A stretch of 16,979 nt of DNA, from the NCBI GenBank assembly GCA_035499715.1, contig DATJYF010000173.1:1-16979 (forward strand), read 5' to 3'. Position 1 is the stretch's first letter. The number at the start of each line of letters is the position of its first letter. The notes beneath the pieces were generated by a model, which saw nothing but the letters and a program-made list of their open reading frames with translations, was not told where the DNA came from and did no database searches. A program made the position numbers and the translations under genes. This stretch comes from DASRHD01 sp035499715. Lineage in GTDB: Bacteria; Verrucomicrobiota; Verrucomicrobiia; Opitutales; Opitutaceae. This document shows, in pieces, positions 1 to 9,400 of this stretch.

Positions 1-1
1 G

Positions 2-886
2 ATCAACATGGCCCACGGTGAGATGATCGCCATCGGCGCCTATACCTGCTACGTCACCCAAAATCTGTTTGGCGCCGGCTTCAGCTTTGCCATCACCCTG
101 CCGTTCTCCTTCGGCGGCCACCCCATCAGTTTCGGCCTGCATCTGCCGGGGCTCAACGCCGCCGGCTGGCTCTACCAAAGCTACTTCCTCTTCGCCATTC
201 CCTGCAGCTTCCTCACCGCCGCCCTCGCCGGCCTCGTGCTCGAGCGCAGCGTCATCCGCTTCCTTTACCGCCGTCCGCTCGAGTCGCTCCTCGCCACCTG
301 GGGCGTGTCGCTCGTCCTCCAGCAGTTGTTCCGCATGGTTTTCGGAGCCAACAACGTCCAGGTCGACTCGCCCTCGTGGCTGCTCGGCCATTTCACGCTC
401 AACGACATCCTTTTTGGCTACAATCGCATCTTCGTCATCATCTTTGCCGTTGTCATCGTCTTCGGCACCTGGCTGCTGTTGACCAAGACCCCGCTCGGAC
501 TTTTCATCCGCGCCGTCATGCAAAACCGCGACATGGCCGCCTGCATGGGCGTGCGCACCCAGCGCGTCAACATGCTGACCTTCGCCTTCGGCTCCGGCCT
601 CGCCGGGCTCGCCGGCGCCTTCCTGTCGCAAATCGGCAACGTCGGCCCGTCGCTCGGCCAGCTCTACATCGTGGACAGTTTTATGACCGTGGTCGTCGGC
701 GGCGTGGGCAATCTCGCCGGCACGGTTTATTCGGCGCTGGGCATCGGCACGACCGACGAGACGCTCCAGCAGGTGCTCGGCTCGCCCGTCATGGGCAAGA
801 TCATCGTGCTCACCGCCATCATCCTTTTCCTGCAGTGGAAGCCCGGCGGGCTGTTTTCCACCCGCAGCCGCAACCTCGACAACTGA
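2..886 (+). CDS. urtB: Urea ABC transporter permease UrtB (5' truncated)
   Basis: Membrane subunit of the urea-specific branched-chain-amino-acid-type ABC importer; pairs with UrtC in the inner membrane. The frame is open from base 2, and INMAHGEMIAIGAYTCY at the edge is a conserved internal UrtB motif, so the true start lies to the left and the ATG at 8 is internal. Other family blocks visible are the RPLESLLATWGVSLVLQQL stretch, GVRTQRVNMLTFAFGSGLAG, and NVGPSLGQLYIVDSFMTVVVGGVGNLAGT. Several hydrophobic membrane segments span the fragment. Compared with the proteobacterial UrtB pattern I remember, the loop after the first visible helix is about 30 residues longer and rich in Phe and Gly (near bases 80-180). 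The stop is 4 bases before urtC, so the genes are surely co-transcribed. Family assignment is firm; LivH is a less likely alternative given the urtC/urtD/urtE/ure context. Confidence 0.95.
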   Translation: MNMAHGEMIAIGAYTCYVTQNLFGAGFSFAITLPFSFGGHPISFGLHLPGLNAAGWLYQSYFLFAIPCSFLTAALAGLVLERSVIRFLYRRPLESLLATWGVSLVLQQLFRMVFGANNVQVDSPSWLLGHFTLNDILFGYNRIFVIIFAVVIVFGTWLLLTKTPLGLFIRAVMQNRDMAACMGVRTQRVNMLTFAFGSGLAGLAGAFLSQIGNVGPSLGQLYIVDSFMTVVVGGVGNLAGTVYSALGIGTTDETLQQVLGSPVMGKIIVLTAIILFLQWKPGGLFSTRSRNLDN

Positions 887-890
887 CACC

Positions 891-2039
891 ATGCGCCGCA
901 CTCCGACCGGTCTCGAAACGTGGGGCGTGGCGGCGGCGGCCTTCGTCCTTCTCGTCGTCCTGCCGGGCTTGAACGCTTTTCTGCCGCCGGAAAGCGCCCT
1001 GCACTTCAGCGACCTCAACATCAATCTTTTCGGCAAGTACCTTTGCTATGCGATCCTCGCCATCAGCGTGGATCTGCTCTGGGGCTACACCGGCCTGCTC
1101 AGCCTGGGCCAGGCGCTTTTTTTCAGCCTCGGCGGCTACATGATGGGCATGCACCTCATGCGCATGATCGGCAACCTCGGCCAGTATCACCAGCCCATCC
1201 CCGACTTTCTCGTCTTTCTCGGCTGGAGCACGCTGCCGTCCTTCTGGCGGCCGTTCTCCAGCTTCCCGTTCGCCCTGTTGATGATCTTTCTCCTCCCCGG
1301 CCTCGTCGCGCTCGTCTTCGGCTTCCTCGCCTTTCGCTCCCGCATCCGCGGCGTCTATTTCTCCATTCTCACCCAAGCGCTCACCTACGCCGCCGCCCTG
1401 CTTTTTTTCCGCAACGACCTGCTCATGGGCGGCAACAACGGCTTCACCGATTTCAAATTCCTTCTCGGCTACGATCTGCGGAAGTTCTCCACCCAGCGCG
1501 GCCTCTATCTCTGCACCGCCCTGCTCCTGCTCGCCACCTATCTGTTCTGCCGCTGGCTGACCACGACGAAATTCGGCAAAATCCAGCGCGCCATCCGCGA
1601 CAGCGAAAACCGCGTGCTCTTTTCCGGCTACGCCACCGCCAGCTTCAAGCTCTTCGTCTTCGTCCTCAGCGCCCTCATCGCCGCGCTGGCCGGCGCGCTC
1701 TACGTGCCGCAGGTCGGCATCATCAATCCGAGCGAAATGTGGCCGGACAAGTCGCTGGAGGCCGTCGTCTGGGTCGCGGTCGGCGGCCGCGGCACGCTCC
1801 TCGGCCCGGTCATCGGCGCGATCACGGTCAACGGACTGAAAAGCTGGGCCACGCGCGCCTATCCCGACCTCTGGCTCATCATTCTCGGCGGTCTCTTCAT
1901 TCTCGTCGTGCTCTTCCTGCCCGGCGGCCTGGTGAGCCTGCCGCAACGCCTCGCTCCGCTCTGGAAAAAATTCCGCGGGCCGGCCGCCGCTGGGCCGGCC
2001 GCCCAAGGCGAAACCTCAACCGTCTCCGACCGCGCATGA
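891..2039 (+). CDS. urtC: Urea ABC transporter permease UrtC
   Basis: Second membrane subunit of the urea importer (LivM-type), 382 aa, close to the usual size. Family blocks seen are SVDLLWGYTGLLSLGQALFF near residue 60, FRSRIRGVYFSILTQALTYA, FFRNDLLMGGNNGFTDFK, and YVPQVGIINPSEMWPDKS followed by VWVAVGGRGTLLGPVIGA. Multiple hydrophobic helices are evident, beginning with a membrane segment at about residues 12-30. A hydrophilic Ala/Gly/Pro-rich tail of about 25 residues closes the protein. The ATG lies 4 bases after the urtB stop. The stop TGA overlaps the urtD ATG as ATGA, which predicts translational coupling. No strong Shine-Dalgarno motif is visible before the start. Confidence 0.96.
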   Translation: MRRTPTGLETWGVAAAAFVLLVVLPGLNAFLPPESALHFSDLNINLFGKYLCYAILAISVDLLWGYTGLLSLGQALFFSLGGYMMGMHLMRMIGNLGQYHQPIPDFLVFLGWSTLPSFWRPFSSFPFALLMIFLLPGLVALVFGFLAFRSRIRGVYFSILTQALTYAAALLFFRNDLLMGGNNGFTDFKFLLGYDLRKFSTQRGLYLCTALLLLATYLFCRWLTTTKFGKIQRAIRDSENRVLFSGYATASFKLFVFVLSALIAALAGALYVPQVGIINPSEMWPDKSLEAVVWVAVGGRGTLLGPVIGAITVNGLKSWATRAYPDLWLIILGGLFILVVLFLPGGLVSLPQRLAPLWKKFRGPAAAGPAAQGETSTVSDRA

Positions 2040-2797
2040 GCCATCCCGTCCTTGTCGTTGAAGACGTGACCAAGACCTACGATGGCTTCCGCGCCATCAA
2101 CGCGCTCACCTTTTATCTCGACCAGGGCGAGCTCCGCACCGTCATCGGCCCCAACGGCGCCGGCAAGTCCACCTTCTTCGACCTCCTCACCGGCCGGGCC
2201 AAGCCCGACACGGGCAAGATCGAATTCGGCAACGACGACCTCACCGCCCTCAACGAATACGAAATCAACCGCCTCGGCATCGGCCGCAAGTTCCAGACCC
2301 CGTCCGTCTACGTCCAGCTCACCGTCTGGGACAACCTCCGCCTCTCGCTCAAGGGCTCGCGCAGCGTCTGGTCCGCGCTCACCCGTCGCATCGCCTCCGA
2401 CCAGGCCGGCCGCATCGACGAAATCCTCAAGCTCGTCCGCCTCGAAGCCAAGGCCCGGCTTCCCGCCGGCCAGCTCGCCCACGGCGAAAAACAATGGCTC
2501 GAGATCGGCATGCTCCTCGCCCAGGATCCGAAGCTGCTCCTCGTCGACGAGCCCGCCGCCGGCATGACGGACGAGGAGACCCATCGCACCGGCGAGCTTC
2601 TCGTCAGCCTCGCCGGCAAACACAGCCTCATCGTCGTCGAGCACGACATGACGTTCGTCCGCCAGATCGCGCAGAACCGCAAGGTCACCGTCCTGCACCA
2701 GGGCGGCCTGCTCTGTGAAGGCAAGTTCGACGACGTCCAGGCCAACCCAAAAGTCCGCGAGGTCTACCTCGGCCGCGGCAAGCACGGCACCCGATGA
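2036..2797 (+). CDS. urtD: Urea ABC transporter ATP-binding protein UrtD
   Basis: Cytoplasmic ATPase of the urea importer (LivG-like), 253 aa. The start is the ATG at 2036 that overlaps the urtC stop; the longer in-frame extension upstream lies inside urtC and is not real. Visible motifs: Tyr15 as A-loop, Walker A GPNGAGKST at 38-46, Q-loop Gln87 in GIGRKFQTPSVY, the UrtD-type signature LAHGEKQWLEIG starting at 147, Walker B LLLVDEP at 167-173, the AAGMTDEE block after it, and the switch His203 in VVEHDM. AHGEKQWLEIG in place of the usual LSGGQ is the hallmark that separates UrtD from general LivG proteins. It works as a heterodimer with UrtE. After it comes a 151-base spacer with structured and repeated DNA, the first break in an otherwise packed operon. 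Confidence 0.97.
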   Translation: MSHPVLVVEDVTKTYDGFRAINALTFYLDQGELRTVIGPNGAGKSTFFDLLTGRAKPDTGKIEFGNDDLTALNEYEINRLGIGRKFQTPSVYVQLTVWDNLRLSLKGSRSVWSALTRRIASDQAGRIDEILKLVRLEAKARLPAGQLAHGEKQWLEIGMLLAQDPKLLLVDEPAAGMTDEETHRTGELLVSLAGKHSLIVVEHDMTFVRQIAQNRKVTVLHQGGLLCEGKFDDVQANPKVREVYLGRGKHGTR

Positions 2798-2812
2798 AAA
2801 GGAACCGAAAAA

Positions 2813-2874
2813 ATCGGATGGCGGAATCTGTCCGCGCCCCGGCCCGGCGCGGCGGAGTCGTCCGCTGCTCCGAT
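2813..2874. repeat. Layered palindrome (REP-like) in the urtD-urtE spacer
   Basis: Three nested stems can be drawn by eye. The outer pair is atcgga (2813-2818) with tccgat (2869-2874). The middle pair is gcgga (2821-2825) with tccgc (2861-2865). The inner hairpin is ccgcgcc (2832-2838) with ggcgcgg (2846-2852) around a 7-base loop. No T-run follows, so it does not look like an intrinsic terminator. It could stabilise the urtD end of the mRNA or lower urtE expression; both are inference. Confidence 0.5.
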
Positions 2875-2880
2875 CGCCGG

Positions 2881-2948
2881 CCGCTGATTTCCGGTTTCCC
2901 ATCGCTTGCCTCCGGCCTCCGGCCCCTGGCTTCTGTCCTCTGATCCCC
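2881..2948. repeat. Degenerate heptamer tandem repeat before urtE
   Basis: The 70 bases up to the urtE ATG split into ten 7-base units: ccgctga, tttccgg, tttccca, tcgcttg, cctccgg, cctccgg, cccctgg, cttctgt, cctctga, tccccat. The core consensus is about CCTCYGG. The array ends in the urtE start codon and takes the place where a ribosome binding site would be, and no purine-rich site is present. A second heptamer spacer lies before ureB. Confidence 0.65.
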
Positions 2949-3662
2949 ATGCCCGCGCTTCTCCAGCTTTCCTCCGTCGAAGCCGACATCGGCGGCTCGC
3001 GCATCCTGCGCGGCGTATCGCTCGAGGTCGCCGCCGGCGAGGTTGTCTGCCTGATGGGCCGCAACGGCGTCGGCAAGACCACGACGCTGCGCGTCATCAT
3101 GGGCCTGCTGCCCCTTCGCGCCGGCACGCTTGTTTTCGACGGCCGTCCGCTCGCCGGCATCGGCACCGATGCCCGCGCCCGCGGCGGTATCGGCTACGTG
3201 CCGCAGGGACGCGATATCTTTCCGCACCTCACCGTCGAGGAGAACCTCCAGATCGGCCTCACTGTGCACCGCCGCGGCGGGACCGCGGCGCGCGAGGACC
3301 TCGAGCGTGTCTACACGCTGTTTCCCGTCCTCAAAAGCATGCTCGCCCGCAAGGGCGGCGTGCTCTCCGGCGGCCAGCAGCAGCAGCTCGCCATCGCCCG
3401 CGCCCTGCTCACCCGGCCCAAGCTGCTCATGCTCGACGAGCCCACCGAGGGCATCCAGCCGTCCATCATCGAGGAGATCGGCGAAACCCTCAAGCGCCTC
3501 CGCCACGAGGGCGGCCTCGCCATCCTCCTCGTCGAGCAATACGTTGATTTCTGCCGCGATGTCGCCGATCGTTTCTATGCCATGGACCGCGGCGCCGTCA
3601 CCTATTCCGGCCTCATCGACACGCTCACCGACGACATCGTACGGGAACATCTCCAAGTCTAG
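2949..3662 (+). CDS. urtE: Urea ABC transporter ATP-binding protein UrtE
   Basis: Second cytoplasmic ATPase of the urea importer (LivF-like), 237 aa from the ATG at 2949. The frame is open further upstream, but that part is spacer repeat, and MPALLQLSSVEADIGGSRIL matches the family N-terminus. Motifs: Walker A GRNGVGKTT at 37-45, Q-loop Gln86 in YVPQGRDIFP, signature LSGGQ at 139-143 followed by QQQLAIARAL, Walker B LLMLDEPTEG from 159, and Gln197 in LLVEQYVDF where other ABC ATPases have the switch His; that Gln is normal for LivF/UrtE. The A-loop region reads EADIGGSRI, whereas UrtE proteins I know carry Tyr there, so the usual adenine-stacking aromatic seems absent. The dispersed repeat begins right after the stop. 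Confidence 0.96.
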   Translation: MPALLQLSSVEADIGGSRILRGVSLEVAAGEVVCLMGRNGVGKTTTLRVIMGLLPLRAGTLVFDGRPLAGIGTDARARGGIGYVPQGRDIFPHLTVEENLQIGLTVHRRGGTAAREDLERVYTLFPVLKSMLARKGGVLSGGQQQQLAIARALLTRPKLLMLDEPTEGIQPSIIEEIGETLKRLRHEGGLAILLVEQYVDFCRDVADRFYAMDRGAVTYSGLIDTLTDDIVREHLQV

Positions 3663-3755
3663 TTTTGAACCACGGAGACACGGAGTGCCCGGAGAAATCA
3701 AAGCCCATGCATTCAAATTTCTTTCCCCCGTCTACCCTTTATGCCTCTGTGGCTT
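3663..3755. repeat. Dispersed inverted-repeat element, copy 1 (urtE-ureA spacer)
   Basis: The left arm contains aaccacggagacacggag. The block 3663-3685 is identical base for base to 13556-13578 in the ureG-ureF spacer. The right end, atgcctctgtggctt (3741-3755), is an imperfect reverse complement of the left end, about 12 of 16 positions matching. The middle (about 3690-3740) differs from copy 2. It fills nearly the whole 108-base gap before ureA, and no clear ribosome binding site remains. I recall similar CCACGGAGACACGGAG-type elements scattered through environmental genomes, but cannot name a published family. Confidence 0.7.
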
Positions 3756-3770
3756 AATTAAGCTTTCGCC

Positions 3771-4073
3771 ATGCACTTGACCCCGCGCGAACGCGAAAAA
3801 CTCCTCGTCGTCACCGCCGCCGACCTCGCCCGCCGCCGCCAGGCCCGCGGCCTCAAGCTCAATTATCCCGAGGCCATCGCCATCATCACCTACGAGATCA
3901 TGGAAGGCGCGCGCGACGGCAAATCCGTCGCCGACCTCATGAGCTTCGGCACCACTATTCTCAAACGCGCGGACGTCATGGAAGGCATCGCCGAGATGAT
4001 CCACGAAGTGCAGGTCGAGGCCACGTTCCCCGACGGCACCAAACTCGTCACCGTCCACCATCCCATCCGCTGA
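3771..4073 (+). CDS. ureA: Urease subunit gamma UreA
   Basis: Small structural subunit of nickel urease, which hydrolyses urea to ammonia and carbamate in the cytoplasm. At 100 aa it is the standard gamma length and aligns end to end with the classic family pattern: LTPREREKLLVVTAADLA at the start, RGLKLNYPEAIAIITYEIME with EGARDGKSVADLM, then VMEGIAEMIHEVQVEATFPD and TKLVTVHHPI at the end. The start is the first ATG and gives the canonical MxLTPRE N-terminus. Gamma and beta are separate genes here, as in most bacteria other than Helicobacter-type fusions. Upstream is the dispersed repeat; downstream a 39-base spacer of heptamers leads to ureB. Confidence 0.98.
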   Translation: MHLTPREREKLLVVTAADLARRRQARGLKLNYPEAIAIITYEIMEGARDGKSVADLMSFGTTILKRADVMEGIAEMIHEVQVEATFPDGTKLVTVHHPIR

Positions 4074-4112
4074 TTCTATTCGCTACCCGATTCTCGCTCC
4101 TCGCTTTTTTCC
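4074..4112. repeat. Degenerate heptamer repeat in the ureA-ureB spacer
   Basis: Reading from 4072, 7-base units gattcta, ttcgcta, cccgatt, ctcgctc and ctcgctt can be laid end to end, then ttttcc leads to the ureB ATG. The core is about YTCGCTN. As before urtE, the units fill the whole spacer in the same orientation and leave no Shine-Dalgarno site. The array is short, so chance is harder to exclude than for the longer one at 2881. Confidence 0.5.
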
Positions 4113-4466
4113 ATGATTCCCGGCGAAATCATCACCCCGCCCGACACCCCGCCGCTCGCCGCCAACACCGGCCTGCGCACACAAACGCTCGAGGTCACCA
4201 ACACCGGCGACCGCCCGATCCAGGTCGGCTCGCATTATCATTTTTTCGAAACCAACGGGGCCTTGCAGTTCGACCGCGCCGCCGCCCGCGGCTTCCGCCT
4301 CAACATCCCCGCCGGCACCGCCGTGCGCTTCGAGGCCGGCGACACCAAGCGCGTCGAACTCGTCGCCCTTGCCGGCGCACGCGAGGTCTATGGCCTCAAC
4401 GGCAAAATCAATGGTCCGCTCGACGCGAAGTCCGCGAAAAAACCCGCCGCCAAAAAACGGAAATAA
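4113..4466 (+). CDS. ureB: Urease subunit beta UreB
   Basis: Beta structural subunit of urease, 117 aa. Hallmarks are MIPGEI at the N-terminus, LEVTNTGDRPIQVGSHYHFF followed by ETN, the RLNIPAGTAVRFEAGD block, and REVYGLNGKINGPL near the C-terminus. The last 15 or so residues are a Lys/Ala-rich tail (DAKSAKKPAAKKRK), an extension beyond the conserved fold that is common but variable in the family. Its stop is 2 bases before the ureC ATG, so the two are translated from one message. The start ATG directly follows the heptamer spacer and is the only one giving the conserved N-terminus. Confidence 0.97.
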   Translation: MIPGEIITPPDTPPLAANTGLRTQTLEVTNTGDRPIQVGSHYHFFETNGALQFDRAAARGFRLNIPAGTAVRFEAGDTKRVELVALAGAREVYGLNGKINGPLDAKSAKKPAAKKRK

Positions 4467-4468
4467 CC

Positions 4469-6235
<1,767 letters not shown>

Positions 6236-6346
6236 CATACAGTCTATATTTCCGGGGATCTTGGCTGGTTGATTATATCGCCTAAGGCAATTAACGCCGG
6301 CCCGTTGAGGCGGGGCTAGAAGGCCGGGCATGTGCGGCATGCTAGA

Positions 6347-6370
6347 ATTCGTTACACTGTTGTAACGAAT
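6347..6370. promoter_or_regulatory. Perfect 10-4-10 inverted repeat, candidate operator
   Basis: The arms attcgttaca (6347-6356) and tgtaacgaat (6361-6370) are exact reverse complements around the spacer ctgt. The symmetry and size suit a dimeric regulator. No T-run follows, so a terminator is unlikely. It sits about 70-95 bases upstream of the candidate promoter of the 1410-aa gene and about 110 bases after ureC, in a 241-base gap that otherwise shows no gene. The regulator is unknown. Confidence 0.5.
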
Positions 6371-6440
6371 GCACGCCACCGAGGTTAATTCGCGGCAACA
6401 GTGCGGGGCGACGTTGACCGTTATTTTAGTAAAGTCACGA

Positions 6441-6449
6441 TGCTATCAT
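6441..6449 (+). promoter_or_regulatory. Candidate extended -10 promoter for the exoprotein gene
   Basis: tgctatcat matches the extended -10 form TGnTATAAT at all but one position. It lies 27 bases before the start codon. A TTGACC that resembles a -35 is at 6414-6419, but the 24-base gap is too long, so the extended -10 would have to act with a weak -35. The surrounding DNA is AT-richer than the coding regions on its left. Confidence 0.35.
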
Positions 6450-6465
6450 CGGCATACATTCAAAT

Positions 6466-6470
6466 AAGGA
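6466..6470 (+). promoter_or_regulatory. Ribosome binding site of the exoprotein gene
   Basis: aagga ends 6 bases before the ATG at 6477, which fixes that start. It is the clearest Shine-Dalgarno site in the window; urtE, ureA, ureB, ureF and ureE show none. Confidence 0.6.
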
Positions 6471-6476
6471 TGCTTT

Positions 6477-9400
6477 ATGTTCCATCGCTCAAATTTAATC
6501 TTTTACTCGTTGATTAGCTGCCTCGCCCTCATTCTGTTCCGCAATGACGCCAATGCAGATGTCGCCGCCGAATGGTGGCTTGGAATTTACGGCTACGGGA
6601 CCTCAACGCTCCATAGAGTCCGGTCGGCTACGCCCATGCCTTCAACGCAATCTGTGCAGATTGGCAATACAACATTCAATTCTAGCAATACAAATCTAAC
6701 GGGATGGGGAATTGATACGTATTTATATACATATGTACCTGCACACGATACTACACCTGGAGCCAATACTACAGCCTTATATTCTGGCTACATCGTTTGC
6801 CCGGGCGGTCAGTCCGCCGCTGGAGTAAGGACCGATGGAGCTAATTCCGGTTATGCCGATTATATGGGGTTCTCCGGCTTCGGCAGCGGGACCTACACGA
6901 ACGGGCCGGACGTGGGCAAATGTGTGGGAGGAACCGTCTTTCTAGTTGTTCGGCCTCATGATGCGACATGGAATTCTACCACCGAACAGCTTTTCGGTTG
7001 CGGCTCCGGAACGGAAACGTCAACGGGATCCGGCTGGATCGAGCTTTACCAAAACAACGGCGTCCTTTCGTTGAAAATCGGCTGCCAATCGGCCGCCAGC
7101 TCGCTCAGTCTGCCGAGTATTAGTTGGGATACGAACAGCTGGTACTTCATTGCCGCAAGTTGGCGGGAAGGGAAAATGAGCCTTTATTGCCGGGCCATGA
7201 ATAGCACGGATGGCCAGGCTTCTCCCGCGGCCCTGACCGCGGAAGGGACCAGCTCCGCTACCGGCGAAACCTCCCCCGGCTCCGAGCCGCTGATATTTGG
7301 CGCTCGCGCCGACTCCAATGACCCCGGCAGCAGTTTTGGCAGCGCCGACGCCGACATTGCCTATTGCCGCGTGGACAACGTTTATTCCGATCCGGTTGAT
7401 ATCGATCTCGACTGCCAGCTTATGATGGGCCCGGATTCGAACGGAATCTATCTCGATCGCTTTACCCGTGGCGACGGGACAGTGGAAACCTATTACGCGG
7501 CGGGAAGCACCTATTTGACGCAGGCCTTTACCCGCATGAACTCTTCCACGTTTGACGGCTGGCCATATGAAGCGTCGCCAAATAAGCTCGGCGATGTGCG
7601 TGGCTGGTTGGACAACTATCTTCCGCCACTTTTGAAAAACTTGGATGACAATGCGGCTAATTCGATGATGCACCGTTTTGCCCAAGCCTTTTTTTATCAA
7701 ATGGATCCAGGCACCGGTCTTGTTCCGTCAACAAATACTTCCCCTCCTTTCCAAACATCTTCTTTGATCGTCAAAGTGGAAGACCTTTTGAACTGGTTCC
7801 CGAATGATGCGAACCTGGCCGACTGGGCCCAACAGTTGGCTGCTGCCACTCAATATTACTTTGATTACAGCAACGCGGGTACGCCGCTTGGCTTGTTTAA
7901 TGACATCGGCACCGCTACGGGGGTGTCATTCGATACCCAGCCCAGCGTAACCCGCGCCGATTGGATCGCCTACATGGCGGAGGGTATGGCAGCCATTGGC
8001 AATCGCACGAACAATCCCGACCTTATCAGCTTTGGCGCTCAAAAAATCGATTTTGAATATAATCATAAGTCAAGCGAATATCCTCTTTTGAACCAAAGCT
8101 ATACAACAACAGATTTCTATGATGCTCCAAACGGCACGGAAAATGACTTATCGGACACCGATACCCTCTATGCTGTTCGCTCTATGTTTAACTACTATAT
8201 GCTCACCGGCGATATGACGGTCCGGAATTATATTTTGGATATAAGCAACCGATGGTACACCTATGACTGGATGCCCGATTATAATCAATTTGTTCGCAAG
8301 ATGAATCTGACGAGCGGCTCATGGGATTCGGCATTTAACGGGAAGATGTATGGCGATGGGGATTGGAATACGCTTTATTTTTTGACGAACATGTACCGCC
8401 TGAGCGGCGATGCCGATTATCTGACCCGCTTCAAGGCCGCTTATGATGAATTTATTGCGCACTCTCCGGCAAGCTACACAGATTTTCGCATAGATAACAG
8501 TGATCCCAACTCTCCCAAAGAGGTGCCGGTGCCGCTGCCGCTGCCCTCTGGGGCGCTCGCCGGCCTGGCGCCGGATTCACTGATCCAGGATGTTGGAGAC
8601 AATATAAATGTAACCCAAAACAATTTAAATGGAAGTACATATAGCCAAACGAGCTTTCTTGATGCTCTTTTAGACGCCTATGAGGCCAGCGGGGACAAAG
8701 GCTTCTTGACCAGAGCCCAACAATTGGCGGACGCCACGTTTTCGGCCATTGATCAAATTAATGAATATTATCCGTCCCAGTATGCACCTTCTCATGCGGA
8801 CGCGGCACTGATTAGGAGCGGTTCGTGTCAGGGAGGAGATACGTTTCTCCGTTTGGCCAACGATCTGACGCCGATCCGGCGCCTTGAGGTCAATTTTGGC
8901 GCCATCGGCGGGCGCGTCGTCGTGAGCAATTCCAGTGGAACGATCCTCGACCAGACGCTGAGCAATCCCGCGAGCCAGTCGGCCGTCATTTATCTTCCGC
9001 AGGGCAATTACAATGTACAGCTGTCGATGGGCAATGCCTCGACCACGGTCAGCGTCGCCCTCAACGGTTACGCACGGGTCGATTGGTCTGTGCTGCAAAA
9101 CAACGCCCAAATCTATGGCCGGGTCTTCAACGATGCCGATGGAAACGGCTTCTTTAACGCCAGCGAGTCCGGACTGTCCGGTTGGACGGTTTATCTCGAT
9201 TCGAACAACAATGGCCAACTGGACGCGGGCGAACCAAGCACCCTCACCGATGCCAACGGCAATTACTCTTTTGCCGGGCTGATGGATGGTACCTATACCG
9301 TGCGCTTCGCCAGCCAAAATGGCTGGCGCTGCACGTATGGAAGCACCGGCCAGAGCGCGACCGTCGCCGACGGCGCGCGCGTGGTGGGTTGCGATTTTGG

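Noticed and set aside
6236..6346. Terminator after ureC using ccggcc (6297-6302) and ggccgg (6322-6327)
   Set aside because: The stem is only 6 bases with a 19-base loop and no T-run follows.
6477..6521. Lipoprotein signal (LISC at residues 12-15) in the exoprotein
   Set aside because: The hydrophobic stretch continues past the Cys, and a good AxA cleavage site follows at residue 27, so ordinary signal peptidase I cleavage is more likely.
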